Notes: a model not told the origin generated them from the letters alone. DNA of 64,000 bases from Xanthomonas sontii (GCF_040529055.1 NZ_CP132342.1:4710001-4774000); one strand, 5' to 3'. Positions 22,092-34,878 are shown, numbered from the stretch's first letter. Numbers and translations are program-made.

Positions 22092-22451
22092 TCAGAACTG
22101 CAGGCCGCCTTCGCGCGCGGCGTCGGCCAGCGCCTTGATGCGGCCGTGGTAGCGGTAGCCCGAGCGGTCGAAGGCGACCTTCTCGACACCCGCGGCCTTG
22201 GCGCGCTCGGCGATCAGCTTGCCCACCTTGGCGGCGGCGTCGCTGTTCTTGCCGTTCTTCAGGCCGTCCTTGACGTCGGCCTGCAGGGTGTTCGCCGCGG
22301 CGAGGACCTTGGAGCCGTCGGCGGTGAAGACCTGCGCGTACAGGTGCTGGCCGGTGCGCAGCACCGACAGGCGGGCGACGCCGAGCTCGCGGATGTGGGC
22401 GCGGGTCGACTTGGCGCGACGCAGGCGGGCGATGTTCTTGTTGATGCTCAT
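22092..22451 (-). CDS. rplR: 50S ribosomal protein L18
   Basis: 119 residues from the ATG at 22451 ([20 protein letters not shown]). L18 binds 5S rRNA in the central protuberance; [20 protein letters not shown] is its conserved C-terminal part. An upstream in-frame extension is rejected because it lacks family similarity. Confidence 0.97.
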   Translation of the reverse strand: MSINKNIARLRRAKSTRAHIRELGVARLSVLRTGQHLYAQVFTADGSKVLAAANTLQADVKDGLKNGKNSDAAAKVGKLIAERAKAAGVEKVAFDRSGYRYHGRIKALADAAREGGLQF

Positions 22452-22542
22452 GGTATGTGTCCTAGGAAAGCTGAAGGGGAACAGGCTTTTGCAGTGGAGA
22501 GTCCGGCCATGGATGGCCGGGCTCCTCGCAGAAGGACCTGCC

Positions 22543-23070
22543 TTAGGCCTTCTTGGCTTCCTTGCGAATGATGGCTTCACCGGCGTACTTCACACCCTTG
22601 CCCTTGTAGGGCTCCGGCGGACGGAAACCGCGGATCTTGGCGGCGACTTCGCCGACGCGCTGCTTGTCGGCGCCCTGCACCAGGATCTCGGTCTGGGTCG
22701 GAGCGGCCAGGGTGATGCCTTCCGGCGCGCTGAACACGATCGGGTGCGAGAAACCGAGCGCCAGGCTCAGGTCCTTGCCCTGCATCGTGGCACGGTAGCC
22801 GACGCCCACCAGCTCGAGCTTGCGCTCGAAGCCCGCGGACACGCCCTGCACCATGTTCGCCAGGATGGCGCGAACGGTGCCGGTGATGGCGATGTGCGAC
22901 GGATCGTTCGCCGACAGCGTGGCGACACCGTTTTCCTGCTTGATTTCGACGCCGGCCGGCTTCGGCAGCGACAGGGTGCCCTTCGGGCCCTTGACGCTGA
23001 CCTGATCGGCCTGGACGGTGAGTTCGACGCCCTTCGGGAGGGAGATCGGCTTCTTGGCTACGCGGGACAT
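22543..23070 (-). CDS. rplF: 50S ribosomal protein L6
   Basis: 175 residues from the ATG at 23070 ([20 protein letters not shown]). Two L6 repeats; the C-terminal signature [19 protein letters not shown] is intact. L6 sits at the base of the L7/L12 stalk near the factor-binding site. Confidence 0.97.
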   Translation of the reverse strand: MSRVAKKPISLPKGVELTVQADQVSVKGPKGTLSLPKPAGVEIKQENGVATLSANDPSHIAITGTVRAILANMVQGVSAGFERKLELVGVGYRATMQGKDLSLALGFSHPIVFSAPEGITLAAPTQTEILVQGADKQRVGEVAAKIRGFRPPEPYKGKGVKYAGEAIIRKEAKKA

Positions 23071-23086
23071 GTGAGTGCTCCTTCCC

Positions 23087-23485
23087 TTAGGCCACGAAGC
23101 ACAGGACTTCGCCACCGACGCCGGCCTGACGGGCCTGCGCATCGGTCATGATGCCCTTGGACGTGGAAATGATGGCAACGCCCAGACCGCCGAGAACCTT
23201 CGGCAGCTCGGTCTTGCCGCGATACTGGCGCAGACCCGAACGCGACACGCGCTTGAGCGTATCGATGACCGGGCGGCCCTCGAAATACTTCAGCACGATT
23301 TCCAGTTCGGACTTGTTGTTCTCGATCGCGTTGACGCGCAGATCGCTGATATAGCCTTCGGCCTTCAGCACTTCCGCGATCGCAACCTTGATCTTGGAGG
23401 ACGGCATCTTCACCGTCGGCTTGCCAACCGCGGCCGCATTCTTGATGCGGACCAGCAGGTCGGCGATGGGATCAGTCATGCTCAT
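23087..23485 (-). CDS. rpsH: 30S ribosomal protein S8
   Basis: 132 residues from the ATG at 23485 ([20 protein letters not shown]). The conserved C-terminal [20 protein letters not shown] is present. S8 is a primary 16S binder and in E. coli represses the spc operon by binding its mRNA. A terminator and a candidate promoter precede it here, so it may begin a separately controlled unit. Confidence 0.97.
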   Translation of the reverse strand: MSMTDPIADLLVRIKNAAAVGKPTVKMPSSKIKVAIAEVLKAEGYISDLRVNAIENNKSELEIVLKYFEGRPVIDTLKRVSRSGLRQYRGKTELPKVLGGLGVAIISTSKGIMTDAQARQAGVGGEVLCFVA

Positions 23486-23609
23486 GGTGTCTACCTTTGA
23501 GTGCACCGATATCCGCTTTCGCGAAAATCTTGTGTGGTGGAGCGGTGGAATGACGCAGGGGGTGAAGCGCGCAACCGCCGGAGGAACCCGCGGCGGCTGC
23601 CATACCCGT

Positions 23610-23639
23610 CCCTGCCGCGAGGCAAGGAGCGGGAGTATA
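23610..23639 (-). promoter_or_regulatory. Candidate rpsH promoter -10 with 5' hairpin
   Basis: Minus-strand TATACT at 23634-23639 is followed after 6 nt by a CCTTGCC/GGCAGGG stem with a 4-nt loop (23610-23627), the arrangement seen at other ribosomal operons here. No clear -35 hexamer is visible. Confidence 0.45.
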
Positions 23640-23643
23640 CGAC

Positions 23644-23667
23644 AAAAAGTCCGACTTGCGTCGGACT
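23644..23667 (-). terminator. Rho-independent terminator inside the spc operon
   Basis: On the minus strand AGTCCGAC-GCAA-GTCGGACT, a perfect 8-bp stem with a tetraloop, is followed by TTTTTGTC. It lies 73 nt after the rpsN stop and before rpsH, a place where E. coli has none. Partial termination or attenuation is likely, since all genes continue in the same direction. Confidence 0.8.
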
Positions 23668-23739
23668 CGTTGTCTGAACGACACGCGGGCGGCTAGACCG
23701 CCCTGCCCGGCCCCGCGAACGGGACCGGCGCCGCTGGCA

Positions 23740-24045
23740 TTACCAGCTGGCCTTGCGCAGGCCCGGAACGTCGCCGTTCATGGTCGCCTTGCGCAGCATG
23801 TTGCGGCCCAGGCCGAACTTGCCGTAGACGCCACGCGGGCGGCCGGACAGTTCGCAACGGGTCCGCTGGCGGCTCGGCGACGAATCGCGCGGCAGCTTCT
23901 GCAGCTTGGTCACGGCCTCGGCCTTCTCGTCGTACGAGGCGGTGCCGGAGGCGATGATCTTCTTCAGCGCATCACGCTTGTCGGCGAACTTCTTCGCCAG
24001 CTTCTTGCGCTTGATGTCGCGGTTGACCATGGAGGTCTTTGCCAT
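23740..24045 (-). CDS. rpsN: 30S ribosomal protein S14
   Basis: 101 residues from the ATG at 24045 ([20 protein letters not shown]). This is the long, zinc-independent form: no CxxC pairs are present. The conserved end [17 protein letters not shown] and the motif [19 protein letters not shown] are intact. S14 assembles late into the 30S head. Confidence 0.97.
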   Translation of the reverse strand: MAKTSMVNRDIKRKKLAKKFADKRDALKKIIASGTASYDEKAEAVTKLQKLPRDSSPSRQRTRCELSGRPRGVYGKFGLGRNMLRKATMNGDVPGLRKASW

Positions 24046-24056
24046 CTGTAAATCCT

Positions 24057-24149
24057 CGGGATTCGAGAGTGGGGATTGGAGATTTCCAGAACCCGGGATG
24101 TGACGGGCGCAGCGCCCTTCCATCCCGAATCCCGAATCCCGAATCCCGT
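24057..24149. repeat. Two-armed heptad element between rpsN and rplE
   Basis: One arm reads CGGGATTCGAGAGTGGGGAT and the facing arm is four copies of a CATCCCGAATCCCG-type heptad; the two arms are largely complementary. An inner GGGCGC-A-GCGCCC hairpin sits between them (about 24104-24116). Confidence 0.75.
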
Positions 24150-24156
24150 CTGTCAA

Positions 24157-24699
24157 TCAGTTACGGAACGGGAACTTGAACGCTTCGAGCAGCGCCTTGG
24201 CTTCGGCGTCGGTCTTGGCGGTGGTGGTGATGGCGATATCCATACCGCGGATCGCGTCGACGGCGTCGAAGTCGATTTCCGGGAAGATGATCTGCTCCTT
24301 CACGCCCATGTTGAAGTTGCCGCGGCCGTCGAACGAACGACCCGAGACACCACGGAAGTCGCGCACGCGCGGCAGCGAGATGTTGATCAGGCGGTCCAGG
24401 AACTCGTACATCTTGGCGCGACGCAGCGTGGTCTTGCAGCCGATCGGCCAACCATCGCGGATCTTGAACGACGCCACCGAGATGCGCGACTTGGTCACCA
24501 CCGGCTTCTGGCCGGAGACCTTGGCCATGTCGGCGACGGCGTTTTCCAGGATCTTCTTGTTCGTCGCGGCTTCGCCCACGCCCATGTTCAGCGTGACCTT
24601 GACCAGCTTCGGCACTTCCATCGGATTGGTGTAACCGAACTTCTTCATCAGAGCCGGTACCACTTCTTCCTTGTAGATCTTTTCGAGACGGGAAGTCAT
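24157..24699 (-). CDS. rplE: 50S ribosomal protein L5
   Basis: 180 residues. Conserved segments: [20 protein letters not shown], the L5 signature around [19 protein letters not shown], and [21 protein letters not shown]5 binds 5S rRNA and contacts P-site tRNA. Its stop codon lies 7 nt from a heptad repeat element. Confidence 0.97.
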   Translation of the reverse strand: MTSRLEKIYKEEVVPALMKKFGYTNPMEVPKLVKVTLNMGVGEAATNKKILENAVADMAKVSGQKPVVTKSRISVASFKIRDGWPIGCKTTLRRAKMYEFLDRLINISLPRVRDFRGVSGRSFDGRGNFNMGVKEQIIFPEIDFDAVDAIRGMDIAITTTAKTDAEAKALLEAFKFPFRN

Positions 24700-24710
24700 T
24701 GTGTCATTCC

Positions 24711-25028
24711 TCAGGCGTCGAGCGCCTCACCGCTGGAGCGGAACACACGCAGTTTGCGTCCATCCTCCAGCACCTTGAAGCCAACGCGGTCGCCCTTGCC
24801 CGTGGCCGGGTTGAGGATCGCAACGTTGGAAATATGGATCGACGCTTCGCGCTCGACCACGCCGCCGGCGACGCCCGCCTGCGGGTTCGGCTTGGTGTGG
24901 CGCTTGACGATGTTCGCGTTGGAGACGACCACGCGGTCGCCGTCGACGCGGACGACTTCGCCCTGCTTGCCCTTGTCCTTGCCGGTGGTGACGACGACCT
25001 GGTCGCCCTTCTTGATACGGTTAGCCAT
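24711..25028 (-). CDS. rplX: 50S ribosomal protein L24
   Basis: 105 residues with an N-terminal KOW motif ([21 protein letters not shown]). L24 initiates 50S assembly at the tunnel exit. 11 nt separate it from rplE. Confidence 0.96.
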   Translation of the reverse strand: MANRIKKGDQVVVTTGKDKGKQGEVVRVDGDRVVVSNANIVKRHTKPNPQAGVAGGVVEREASIHISNVAILNPATGKGDRVGFKVLEDGRKLRVFRSSGEALDA

Positions 25029-25043
25029 GTGTATGTCCTCCGC

Positions 25044-25412
25044 TCACAGCACTTCGGGAGCGAGCGAGACGATCTTCATGAACTTCTCGGACCGCAGCTC
25101 GCGGGTCACAGGCCCGAAGATGCGCGTGCCGATCGGCTCCTGCTTGTTGTTGAGCAACACCGCGGCGTTGCCGTCGAAGCGGATCAACGAACCGTCCGGA
25201 CGACGCACACCCTTGCGGGTACGCACGACGACGGCGTCGTAGACTTCGCCCTTCTTGACCTTGCCGCGCGGGATCGCGTCCTTGACGGTGACCTTGATGA
25301 TGTCGCCAATGTGCGCGTAGCGGCGCTTGGAGCCGCCGAGCACCTTGATGCACATCACTTCCTTGGCACCGGAATTGTCGGCGACGTCGAGGTAGCTCTG
25401 CATCTGGATCAT
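25044..25412 (-). CDS. rplN: 50S ribosomal protein L14
   Basis: 122 residues, [20 protein letters not shown], then the L14 signature [20 protein letters not shown]. Highly conserved; sits at the subunit interface. It begins the spc section in the E. coli scheme. Confidence 0.97.
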
Positions 25413-25426
25413 GATTCAGATCTCCC

Positions 25427-25696
25427 TTATTCGGCCGCGCGGGTGACGATTTCCACCACCCGCCAGTTCTTGGTCTTGGACATCGGCGCAATCTCGGTCA
25501 CGCGCACGACATCGCCTTCGTTGCAGGCGTTGTCGGCGTCGTGGGCGTGGAGCTTGGTCGAGCGCTTGATGTACTTGCCGTACAGCGCATGCTTGACCTG
25601 ACGCTCCACCAGCACGGTGACGGTCTTGTCCATCTTGTTGCTGACCACACGGCCTTCGACCGTGCGCAGCGTCTTGCTTTCGTTATTGTCGCTCAT
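25427..25696 (-). CDS. rpsQ: 30S ribosomal protein S17
   Basis: About 89 residues from the ATG at 25696 ([20 protein letters not shown]); an ATG three codons upstream is also possible. OB-fold 16S rRNA binder with [10 protein letters not shown] and [20 protein letters not shown]. Confidence 0.96.
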   Translation of the reverse strand: MSDNNESKTLRTVEGRVVSNKMDKTVTVLVERQVKHALYGKYIKRSTKLHAHDADNACNEGDVVRVTEIAPMSKTKNWRVVEIVTRAAE

Positions 25697-25707
25697 CGCG
25701 GCCATCC

Positions 25708-25893
25708 TTACTTCGTGCTGCCGAGCAGGTGCTTGACGCGAGCGATCTCGCGGCGCACCCGGCGGGTTTCGTGAGTCTTCGGCAGCTGCCCGGTGACCTG
25801 CTGCATGCGCAGGGCGAACTGCTCCTTGCGCAGATCGGTCAGGTGGGCCTTCAGATCGTCGGCCGACTTCTCGCGGAGTTGTTTGATGTCCAT
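25708..25893 (-). CDS. rpmC: 50S ribosomal protein L29
   Basis: 61 residues, two helices; [20 protein letters not shown] then [12 protein letters not shown]. Its ATG overlaps the rplP stop (ATGA), so translation is probably coupled. L29 forms part of the trigger-factor and SRP docking site. Confidence 0.96.
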   Translation of the reverse strand: MDIKQLREKSADDLKAHLTDLRKEQFALRMQQVTGQLPKTHETRRVRREIARVKHLLGSTK

Positions 25894-26306
25894 CAGCGTA
25901 CCGTCCGGGTCACGAAGGTGGTGGTCACCGAAAGCTTGGCAGCGGCCAGGCGGAACGCCTCGCGCGCGACATCTTCGCCGACGCCTTCGATTTCATAGAT
26001 CATGCGACCGGGCTGGATCTGCGCGACCCAGTACTCGACGTTACCCTTACCGGAGCCCATTCGCACTTCGATCGGCTTCTTGGTGATCGGCTTGTCCGGG
26101 AACACGCGGATCCACATCTTGCCGCCGCGCTTGACGTAGCGGCTGATCGAGCGGCGCGCCGCTTCGATCTGGCGCGCGGTCAGCTGACCGTGCGCCGTGG
26201 CCTTCAGCCCGTACTCGCCGAAGCTGACGGCGTTTCCGCTCCATGCCAGGCCGTCGTTACGACCCTTGTGCATCTTGCGGTATTTGGTTCGCTTGGGTTG
26301 CAACAT
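25893..26306 (-). CDS. rplP: 50S ribosomal protein L16
   Basis: 137 residues. [20 protein letters not shown] and the signatures [20 protein letters not shown] and [16 protein letters not shown] are intact. L16 organises the A site of the peptidyl-transferase centre. It overlaps rpmC by 1 nt. Confidence 0.97.
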   Translation of the reverse strand: MLQPKRTKYRKMHKGRNDGLAWSGNAVSFGEYGLKATAHGQLTARQIEAARRSISRYVKRGGKMWIRVFPDKPITKKPIEVRMGSGKGNVEYWVAQIQPGRMIYEIEGVGEDVAREAFRLAAAKLSVTTTFVTRTVR

Positions 26307-26311
26307 TGCCG

Positions 26312-27046
26312 TTACCTCGCTTCACGGGCCGGACGCGACGGACGGTCGCCACGGTCGCCGCGATCGTTACGATCGTTGCGCGGGGAATCGTCCTGCTTTT
26401 CCTGGCCAACCTGGGAGAAATCGAAGATCTCGCCCTTGTAGATCCAGACCTTGATGCCGATGATGCCGTAGGTCGTCTTGGCTTCGGCGAAGCCGTAGTC
26501 GATGTCGGCACGCAGCGTGTGCAGCGGCACGCGGCCCTCGCGGTACCACTCGGAACGGGCGATTTCCGCACCGTTCAGACGGCCGGCGACGTTGACCTTG
26601 ATGCCCAGGGCACCCAGGCGCATCGCGTTGCCGACCGAGCGCTTCATCGCGCGGCGGAACATGATGCGACGCTCCAGCTGCTGCGCGATCGACTCGGCGA
26701 CCAGCTGCGCGTCCAGCTCCGGCTTGCGCACTTCGGTGACGTTGATGTGGGCGGGGACGCCCATCATCTCGCTCACTTCCTTGCGCAGCTTCTCGATGTC
26801 CTCACCGCGCTTGCCGATCACCACGCCCGGGCGGGCGGTGTGGATCGTCACGCGCGCGGTCTTGGCCGGACGCTCGATCAGGATCTTGCTGATGCCCGCC
26901 TGCGCCAGCTTCTTGCGCAGCATTTCGCGGACCTTGAGGTCGGCTGCCAGGTAACCGGCGAACTCGGCCTTGTTGGCGTACCACTTGGAATTCCAGTCCT
27001 TGGCGATACCCAGGCGGATTCCGATCGGATGAACTTTATGACCCAT
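26312..27046 (-). CDS. rpsC: 30S ribosomal protein S3
   Basis: 244 residues: N-terminal [22 protein letters not shown] domain with [19 protein letters not shown], and C-terminal S3 domain. The tail after about residue 215 is charged (repeats of R, D, G) and is longer than the core. S3 has mRNA helicase activity at the entry tunnel with S4 and S5. Confidence 0.97.
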   Translation of the reverse strand: MGHKVHPIGIRLGIAKDWNSKWYANKAEFAGYLAADLKVREMLRKKLAQAGISKILIERPAKTARVTIHTARPGVVIGKRGEDIEKLRKEVSEMMGVPAHINVTEVRKPELDAQLVAESIAQQLERRIMFRRAMKRSVGNAMRLGALGIKVNVAGRLNGAEIARSEWYREGRVPLHTLRADIDYGFAEAKTTYGIIGIKVWIYKGEIFDFSQVGQEKQDDSPRNDRNDRGDRGDRPSRPAREAR

Positions 27047-27063
27047 CGTCTTTTCCTTTCCGC

Positions 27064-27399
27064 TTACTTGGCGGCGCCCACAACCACAGTGATGTGGCTG
27101 GTGCGCTTGAGGATGCGGGTACCGCGGCCTTTCGCCCGCGCCATGAAACGCTTCAGGGTCGGACCTTCATCAACCATGATGGTCTTGACCTTCAGCTCGT
27201 CGACATCCGCGCCTTGATTGTTCTCGGCATTGGCGATCGCCGACTCCACCACCTTCTTGATCAGGTGGGCAGCCTTCTTGTCCGAGAACTTCAGCAGGTT
27301 GACCGCCCGCTCGGCGGAAAGACCACGGACCTGGTCGGCGACCAGGCGGGCCTTCTGCGGGGAGATGCGCGCGGTGCGCAGGATTGCTTTCGCTTCCAT
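27064..27399 (-). CDS. rplV: 50S ribosomal protein L22
   Basis: 111 residues from the second ATG at 27399 ([20 protein letters not shown]), preferred because AAGGAG is 8 nt upstream of it but only 2 nt from the earlier ATG. The tunnel-lining beta-hairpin region ([20 protein letters not shown]) is intact; its residues are those linked to macrolide resistance when altered. Confidence 0.96.
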   Translation of the reverse strand: MEAKAILRTARISPQKARLVADQVRGLSAERAVNLLKFSDKKAAHLIKKVVESAIANAENNQGADVDELKVKTIMVDEGPTLKRFMARAKGRGTRILKRTSHITVVVGAAK

Positions 27400-27411
27400 C
27401 GTCATCTCTCC

Positions 27412-27681
27412 TTACCGGCCCGACTTCTTGTCGCCACCGTGACCCTTGAAGGTCCGGGTGACGGCAAATTCGCCGAGCTTGTGGCCGACCATGTTCTCGT
27501 TGACCAGCACCGGAACGTGGTTCTTGCCGTTATGCACGGCGATGGTGAAACCCACCATCTCCGGCAGGATCATCGAGCGACGCGACCAGGTCTTGATCGG
27601 ACGCTTGCTACCGGCCGCGGCCTCCACCTTCTTGACGAGGTGGTGATCGACGAACGGGCCCTTCTTGAGTGAACGTGCCAT
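27412..27681 (-). CDS. rpsS: 30S ribosomal protein S19
   Basis: 89 residues, [20 protein letters not shown], and the S19 signature [20 protein letters not shown]. Head protein that bridges to 50S with S13. Confidence 0.97.
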   Translation of the reverse strand: MARSLKKGPFVDHHLVKKVEAAAGSKRPIKTWSRRSMILPEMVGFTIAVHNGKNHVPVLVNENMVGHKLGEFAVTRTFKGHGGDKKSGR

Positions 27682-27687
27682 GGTCGA

Positions 27688-28515
27688 TTAGCCCCTACGA
27701 TCGCGGACGATGAATTGTTCGGTGCGCTTGTTATGGCGCGTCTTGTAACCCTTGGTCGGGACACCCCACGGGGTGACCGGATGCGGATTACCCTGACCGG
27801 CCTTCGCCTCACCACCACCGTGCGGGTGGTCGACCGGGTTCATGGCCGCACCGCGAACGGTCGGACGCACGCCGCGCCAGCGCTTGGCGCCCGCCTTGCC
27901 CAGCTTCTCGAGGTTGTGCTCGTCGTTGCCGACTTCGCCGATGGTGGCGCGGCACTCGGACGGCACCTTGCGCATTTCGCCGGAGCGCAGACGCAGGGTG
28001 GCGTAGATGCCTTCACGCGCGACCAGCTGCACCGCGGCGCCGGCGGCACGCGCGATCTGCGCGCCCTTGCCCGGCTTCAGCTCGATCCCGTGGACGGTGG
28101 TACCGACCGGGATGTTGCGCAGCGGCAGGGTGTTGCCGGTCTTGATCGGCGCATCCGAACCCGCGATCACCTGATCGCCGGCCTTCAGGCCCTTCGGCGC
28201 GATGATGTAGCGGCGCTCGCCGTCGGCGTAGCACAGCAGGGCGATATGGGCGGTGCGGTTGGGATCGTATTCGATCCGCTCCACGCGCGCCGGGATACCT
28301 TCCTTGTTGCGCTTGAAGTCGATGACGCGGTAGTGCTGCTTGTGGCCACCGCCGACGTGGCGGGTGGTGATGCGGCCGTGGTGGTTACGACCACCGGACT
28401 TGCTCTGCTTTTCCACCAGTGCAGCGTGCGGGGCGCCCTTGTGCAGATCGGGCGTGACCACGCGCACGGCCGAACGACGGCCTGCGGAGGTGGGCTTGAA
28501 TTTCATCAATGGCAT
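27688..28515 (-). CDS. rplB: 50S ribosomal protein L2
   Basis: 275 residues, [20 protein letters not shown]. The conserved C-terminal [20 protein letters not shown] includes the His near the peptidyl-transferase centre (HPHGGG). L2 is needed for subunit joining and catalysis. Confidence 0.97.
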   Translation of the reverse strand: MPLMKFKPTSAGRRSAVRVVTPDLHKGAPHAALVEKQSKSGGRNHHGRITTRHVGGGHKQHYRVIDFKRNKEGIPARVERIEYDPNRTAHIALLCYADGERRYIIAPKGLKAGDQVIAGSDAPIKTGNTLPLRNIPVGTTVHGIELKPGKGAQIARAAGAAVQLVAREGIYATLRLRSGEMRKVPSECRATIGEVGNDEHNLEKLGKAGAKRWRGVRPTVRGAAMNPVDHPHGGGEAKAGQGNPHPVTPWGVPTKGYKTRHNKRTEQFIVRDRRG

Positions 28516-28525
28516 GGGATGTACC

Positions 28526-28825
28526 TCAGGCCTTGGCCGTTACGTCGATGGACTGGCCTTCGGCCAGACGCACGTACGCCTTGCGCCAATCGCCGCGACG
28601 ACCGCTGCGCGAACGGAAGGACTTGTTCTTGCCCTTGACGTTCAACACGTTGACCGACTCGACCTTGACGTCGAACAGCTGCTCGACCGCGGCCTTGACA
28701 TCGGCCTTGGTGGCTTCGTTCGAAATCTCGAAGACGTACTGATTGGAGAGTTCCTGCAGGCGCGCGGTCTTTTCGGAGACACGCGGAGCGCGCAGCACGC
28801 TGAAGATTTTTTCGTTGCTGCTCAT
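28526..28825 (-). CDS. rplW: 50S ribosomal protein L23
   Basis: 99 residues from the ATG at 28825 ([20 protein letters not shown]). The L23 core [20 protein letters not shown] is present. Docking site for SRP and trigger factor. Its ATG overlaps the rplD stop (ATGA). Confidence 0.96.
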   Translation of the reverse strand: MSSNEKIFSVLRAPRVSEKTARLQELSNQYVFEISNEATKADVKAAVEQLFDVKVESVNVLNVKGKNKSFRSRSGRRGDWRKAYVRLAEGQSIDVTAKA

Positions 28826-29427
28826 GCCAGCCACTCCTCGACCTTCTTGACCGCATCGGCGGTGATCACGACCGTGTCGGCCCCGACCAGCGACACCGGA
28901 TCCAGGCCCTGCACGTCGCGCACTTCCACGTAGGGAAGGTTGCGGGCGGACAGGTACAGATGCTCGGACGCTTCTTCGGTCACGATCAGCGGGCGCTTGC
29001 CCACTTCCAGACCCTTCAGCTTCTCGACCAGGCCCTTGGTCTTGCTGGCCTCGACGTCGAACGCGTCGACGACCATCAGGCGGCCCTGGCGGTTCAGTTC
29101 CGAGAGGATCGCGCAGATGGCCGCGCGGTACATCTTGCGGTTGACCTTCTGCTCGAAGCTGCGCGGCTTGGCCGCGAAGGTCACGCCACCGCCGACGAAG
29201 ATCGGAGCGGTCAGCGCGCCGTGGCGAGCGCCACCGCCCTTCTGCTTCTTCGACTTCTTGGTGGTGCCGTTGACTTCCGAACGCGTCTTCTGCGCCTTGG
29301 TGCCGGCGCGGCCGGCGTTGCGATAGGCGACGACGACCTGGTGAACCAGATCCTCGCTGAAATCGCGGCCGAACACGGCGTCGGAGACCGAGACCTTGTT
29401 GTTGCTACCCGTGATAACGAGTTCCAT
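28822..29427 (-). CDS. rplD: 50S ribosomal protein L4
   Basis: 201 residues from the ATG at 29427 ([20 protein letters not shown]), preferred over the ATG two codons earlier because AAGGAG is then 8 nt away. The tunnel loop region ([20 protein letters not shown]) is intact. In E. coli L4 also represses its own S10 operon through the leader; whether the leader here responds is not known. Confidence 0.96.
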   Translation of the reverse strand: MELVITGSNNKVSVSDAVFGRDFSEDLVHQVVVAYRNAGRAGTKAQKTRSEVNGTTKKSKKQKGGGARHGALTAPIFVGGGVTFAAKPRSFEQKVNRKMYRAAICAILSELNRQGRLMVVDAFDVEASKTKGLVEKLKGLEVGKRPLIVTEEASEHLYLSARNLPYVEVRDVQGLDPVSLVGADTVVITADAVKKVEEWLA

Positions 29428-29439
29428 CGTCATCTCTCC

Positions 29440-30090
29440 TTATGCCTTGCTAGCCGGACGCACGATCACGTCGCCACCGGCAGCGCCAGGCACAGCGCCG
29501 CGAATGGCGATCAGGCCACGCTCGACGTCGACCTTGACCACTTCCAGATTCTGCGTGCTCTGCTGCACCGCGCCCATGTGGCCGGACATCTTCTTGCCCG
29601 GGAAAACGCGACCCGGGGTCTGGCGCTGACCCAGCGAACCCGGCGCGCGATGCGACAGCGAGTTACCGTGGGTGGCATCGCCCATGCGGAAGTTGTGCCG
29701 CTTGATGGTGCCCTGGAAGCCCTTACCCTTGGTGACGCCCTGGACATCGACCTTCTGGCCGACGGCGAAGATGTCCGCCTTGATTTCGCCGCCGACGGCG
29801 AACTCGCCCAGCTGCGCGTCCTCGACGCGGAACTCCCACAGGCCGCGACCCGCTTCGACCTTCGCCTTGGCGAAATGGCCGGACGCCGGCTTGTTGACCA
29901 GCGCGGCGCGACGGGCGCCCACGGTGATCTGCACGGCGCTGTAGCCGTCGGCTTCGACGGTCTTGAGCTGGGTGATGCGGTTCGGGGTCGCTTCGATCAG
30001 GGTGACCGGGATGGAGCGGCCGTCTTCGGTGAAGACGCGGCTCATGCCGGCCTTGCGGCCCACGAAGCCCAACGAATACTTCTTCGTCAT
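29440..30090 (-). CDS. rplC: 50S ribosomal protein L3
   Basis: 216 residues. [20 protein letters not shown] and the L3 signature [20 protein letters not shown], whose loop reaches the peptidyl-transferase centre. Includes the methylatable Gln region [19 protein letters not shown]. Confidence 0.97.
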   Translation of the reverse strand: MTKKYSLGFVGRKAGMSRVFTEDGRSIPVTLIEATPNRITQLKTVEADGYSAVQITVGARRAALVNKPASGHFAKAKVEAGRGLWEFRVEDAQLGEFAVGGEIKADIFAVGQKVDVQGVTKGKGFQGTIKRHNFRMGDATHGNSLSHRAPGSLGQRQTPGRVFPGKKMSGHMGAVQQSTQNLEVVKVDVERGLIAIRGAVPGAAGGDVIVRPASKA

Positions 30091-30101
30091 GGTCGTAGTC
30101 C

Positions 30102-30413
<312 letters not shown>

Positions 30414-30574
30414 GACGGTGGGTTCCTTCGTTAAAAGAGCGACGGGCAAGGCCTCTGGGATACCTGCCCCGGTTGTTTCCTGATGTCGTACCGCAGAGCA
30501 TCCGGCTCGGCGGGGGCATTCCTCCGCCCCAAAAACTGGGGCAGACCAGTCGACCCGGCCTGCCCAGACGGAAA
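30414..30574 (-). other. S10 operon leader
   Basis: Untranslated leader between the predicted start site near 30568 and rpsJ. It begins almost at once with a hairpin, CTGGGCAG pairing to CTGGGGCAG's complement arm across 30536-30567 with one bulged base. In E. coli the S10 leader mediates L4 feedback; the sequence here does not obviously resemble it. Confidence 0.55.
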
Positions 30575-30603
30575 AGTATAATGCGCAGCTAGAGCAGCGT
30601 CAA
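30575..30603 (-). promoter_or_regulatory. S10 operon promoter, proximal
   Basis: Minus strand: TTGACG (30598-30603), 17-bp spacer, TATACT (30575-30580). Strong sigma-70-type match, about 160 nt upstream of rpsJ. Confidence 0.85.
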
Positions 30604-30724
30604 CAACCCGGGGCTGTTGAGTGCTCCATGCGACGCGACCTTCCCGGTCCTGCGAACACGAGCGGCGTCCTGCCTCTCTTTTCGCTGTCTTACCGGCGCC
30701 CTACCCAGGAACGCCGAGCCGTGC

Positions 30725-30753
30725 ATTATAGCGACGACTTCACGCCTCCGCAA
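30725..30753 (-). promoter_or_regulatory. S10 operon promoter, distal
   Basis: Minus strand: TTGCGG (30748-30753), 17-bp spacer, perfect TATAAT (30725-30730), followed by a GC-rich discriminator (GCACGGC). It would add a second start about 300 nt upstream of rpsJ. The stretch between the two promoters (30604-30724) holds no gene. Confidence 0.75.
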
Positions 30754-30804
30754 CACCTCGCAACAACAAATCGCCAGAACATTCGCCTGCCCGGAAACGA
30801 CGAA

Positions 30805-30882
30805 GGGCCGGCTTACGCCGACCCCTCGCGATGCCGGCGACCGAGGTCGCTGGCGATTCCAGCCGGCGGCCTTCGCCGCCGG
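30805..30882 (-). terminator. Two hairpins after the str operon
   Basis: Minus strand after the tuf stop: first CCGGCGGC/GCCGCCGG at 30863-30882, then GGGTCGGC-GTAA-GCCGGCCC at 30805-30824 (one mismatch) followed by TTCGTCGTTTCC. Together they probably end the rpsL-rpsG-fusA-tuf transcript. The first hairpin is shared with the other tuf copy. Confidence 0.6.
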
Positions 30883-30888
30883 AGGGCA

Positions 30889-32079
30889 TTACTTGATGAT
30901 CTTGGCCACCACGCCGGCGCCGACGGTGCGGCCGCCTTCGCGGATCGCGAAGCGCAGGCCTTCGTCCATCGCCACCGGGTTGATCAGCGTCACCACCATC
31001 TTGACGTTGTCGCCCGGCATCACCATTTCCACGCCTTCCGGCAGCTGCACCGCACCGGTGATGTCGGTGGTGCGGAAGTAGAACTGCGGACGGTAGCCCT
31101 TGAAGAACGGGGTGTGACGGCCGCCCTCGTCCTTCGACAGCACGTACACCTCGGCTTCGAACTCGGTGTGCGGCTTGATCGAACCCGGCTTGCACAGCAC
31201 CTGGCCGCGCTCCACGTCGTCACGCTTGGTGCCACGCAGCAGCAGGCCCGCGTTGTCGCCCGCCTGACCCTGGTCCAGCAGCTTGCGGAACATTTCCACG
31301 CCGGTCACGGTGGTCTTCTGCGTCGCACGGATGCCGACGATTTCGATTTCGTCGCCCACCTTGATGATGCCGCGCTCGATACGACCGGTCACCACGGTGC
31401 CGCGGCCCGAGATCGAGAACACGTCTTCCACCGGCATCAGGAACGGCTTGTCCACGTCGCGCTGCGGCTCCGGGATGAACGAGTCCAGCGCGTTCACCAG
31501 CTTCAGGATCGCCGGCACGCCGATCTCGCTCTGGTCGCCTTCCAGCGCCAGACGGGCCGAACCGTGGATGATCGGGGTGTCGTCGCCCGGGAAGTCGTAC
31601 TTGCTCAGCAGCTCGCGCACTTCCATCTCGACCAGCTCGAGCAGCTCGGCGTCGTCGACCATGTCGGCCTTGTTCAGGAACACCACGATGTGCGGCACGC
31701 CGACCTGACGCGACAGCAGGATGTGCTCGCGGGTCTGCGGCATCGGGCCGTCAGCGGCCGAACACACCAGGATCGCGCCGTCCATCTGCGCCGCACCGGT
31801 GATCATGTTCTTGACGTAGTCCGCGTGACCCGGGCAATCCACGTGCGCGTAGTGGCGCGTCGGGGATTCGTATTCCACGTGGGCGGTCGAGATCGTGATG
31901 CCGCGCGCCTTCTCTTCCGGCGCCGCGTCGATCGCGTCGTACGCCTTGAACTCGCCGCCGAAGCGCTCTGCGCCGATCTTGGTCAGCGCCGCGGTCAGCG
32001 TGGTCTTGCCGTGGTCGACGTGACCGATGGTGCCGACGTTGACGTGCGGCTTGGTGCGCTCGAACTTACCCTTTGCCAT
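30889..32079 (-). CDS. tuf: Elongation factor Tu (str operon copy)
   Basis: 396 residues from the ATG at 32079 ([20 protein letters not shown]). GTPase that delivers aminoacyl-tRNA. G1 GHVDHGKTT, switch [14 protein letters not shown]3 [12 protein letters not shown]4 NKADMVDD; domains II and III follow. Encoded last in rpsL-rpsG-fusA-tuf. It differs from the second copy at 48348-49538 by one residue, Asn196 here versus Asp196. Confidence 0.98.
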   Translation of the reverse strand: MAKGKFERTKPHVNVGTIGHVDHGKTTLTAALTKIGAERFGGEFKAYDAIDAAPEEKARGITISTAHVEYESPTRHYAHVDCPGHADYVKNMITGAAQMDGAILVCSAADGPMPQTREHILLSRQVGVPHIVVFLNKADMVDDAELLELVEMEVRELLSKYDFPGDDTPIIHGSARLALEGDQSEIGVPAILKLVNALDSFIPEPQRDVDKPFLMPVEDVFSISGRGTVVTGRIERGIIKVGDEIEIVGIRATQKTTVTGVEMFRKLLDQGQAGDNAGLLLRGTKRDDVERGQVLCKPGSIKPHTEFEAEVYVLSKDEGGRHTPFFKGYRPQFYFRTTDITGAVQLPEGVEMVMPGDNVKMVVTLINPVAMDEGLRFAIREGGRTVGAGVVAKIIK

Positions 32080-32169
32080 GTCTTCTCTACCTCGTGATTC
32101 GTATTGGGGGACGAGCGAGCGGGATGCGGCGCGGATCGGGTCCGCGGCACGCATCCCGTCGCTCTAATC

Positions 32170-34260
<2,091 letters not shown>

Positions 34261-34294
34261 AGGGAGCCTCTCAAATTTCTTGGATTTCGGATGG

Positions 34295-34322
34295 CCGAAC
34301 GCCGCCTTGCGGCGGCCTTCGG
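34295..34322 (-). other. rpsG-fusA intercistronic hairpin
   Basis: CCGAA-(C)-GCCGCC-TTGC-GGCGGC-(C)-TTCGG forms an 11-bp interrupted stem in the 138-bp gap between rpsG and fusA. No U-tract follows. It could be a processing or stability element, or an S7 regulatory site as in the E. coli str operon. Confidence 0.5.
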
Positions 34323-34398
34323 ATTTGTGCCACGCGCAACGGCGCGGCTAGCGGCACTCAGATGGTGCCAGCGGGCCCCGTTTCCAAGGCCCGGAAGG

Positions 34399-34866
34399 TC
34401 ACCAGCGGTAGTGCGCGAACGCCTTGTTCGCTTCCGCCATGCGGTGAGTCTCTTCGCGCTTCTTGATGGCGCCGCCACGGTTTTCCGAAGCATCGACCAG
34501 CTCGGCCGCGAGCTTGCGCGGCATCGAGTTCTCGCCGCGCTTGCGCGCCGAGTCGATCAGCCAGCGCATCGCCAGCGCCATGCGACGGGAGGAACGCACC
34601 TCGACCGGCACCTGGTAGGTGGCACCACCGACGCGGCGGGACTTGACTTCGACCGCCGGAGCGACGTTGTCCAGCGCCTTCTGCACCAGTTCGATGGCGT
34701 TGGGGTTCTTCTCGCCGATCACGTCCATCGCGCCGTACACGATCTTTTCGGCGACCGACTTCTTGCCGCTCAGCATCACCATGTTGATGAAGCGGGCGAT
34801 GGTTTCGCTCCCGTGCTTGGGGTCCGGGAGAACGGCGCGCTGCGGCGTATTACCTTTACGAGACAT
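34399..34866 (-). CDS. rpsG: 30S ribosomal protein S7
   Basis: 155 residues, [20 protein letters not shown], with the S7 core [20 protein letters not shown] and [20 protein letters not shown]. Nucleates assembly of the 30S head. In E. coli it represses the str operon by binding the rpsL-rpsG region. Confidence 0.97.
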   Translation of the reverse strand: MSRKGNTPQRAVLPDPKHGSETIARFINMVMLSGKKSVAEKIVYGAMDVIGEKNPNAIELVQKALDNVAPAVEVKSRRVGGATYQVPVEVRSSRRMALAMRWLIDSARKRGENSMPRKLAAELVDASENRGGAIKKREETHRMAEANKAFAHYRW

Positions 34867-34878
34867 GTGTACTTTCCC

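Noticed and set aside
24057..24149. Heptad runs as a CRISPR array
   Set aside because: Units are 7 nt, without unique spacers, and face each other as inverted arms; no cas genes are present.
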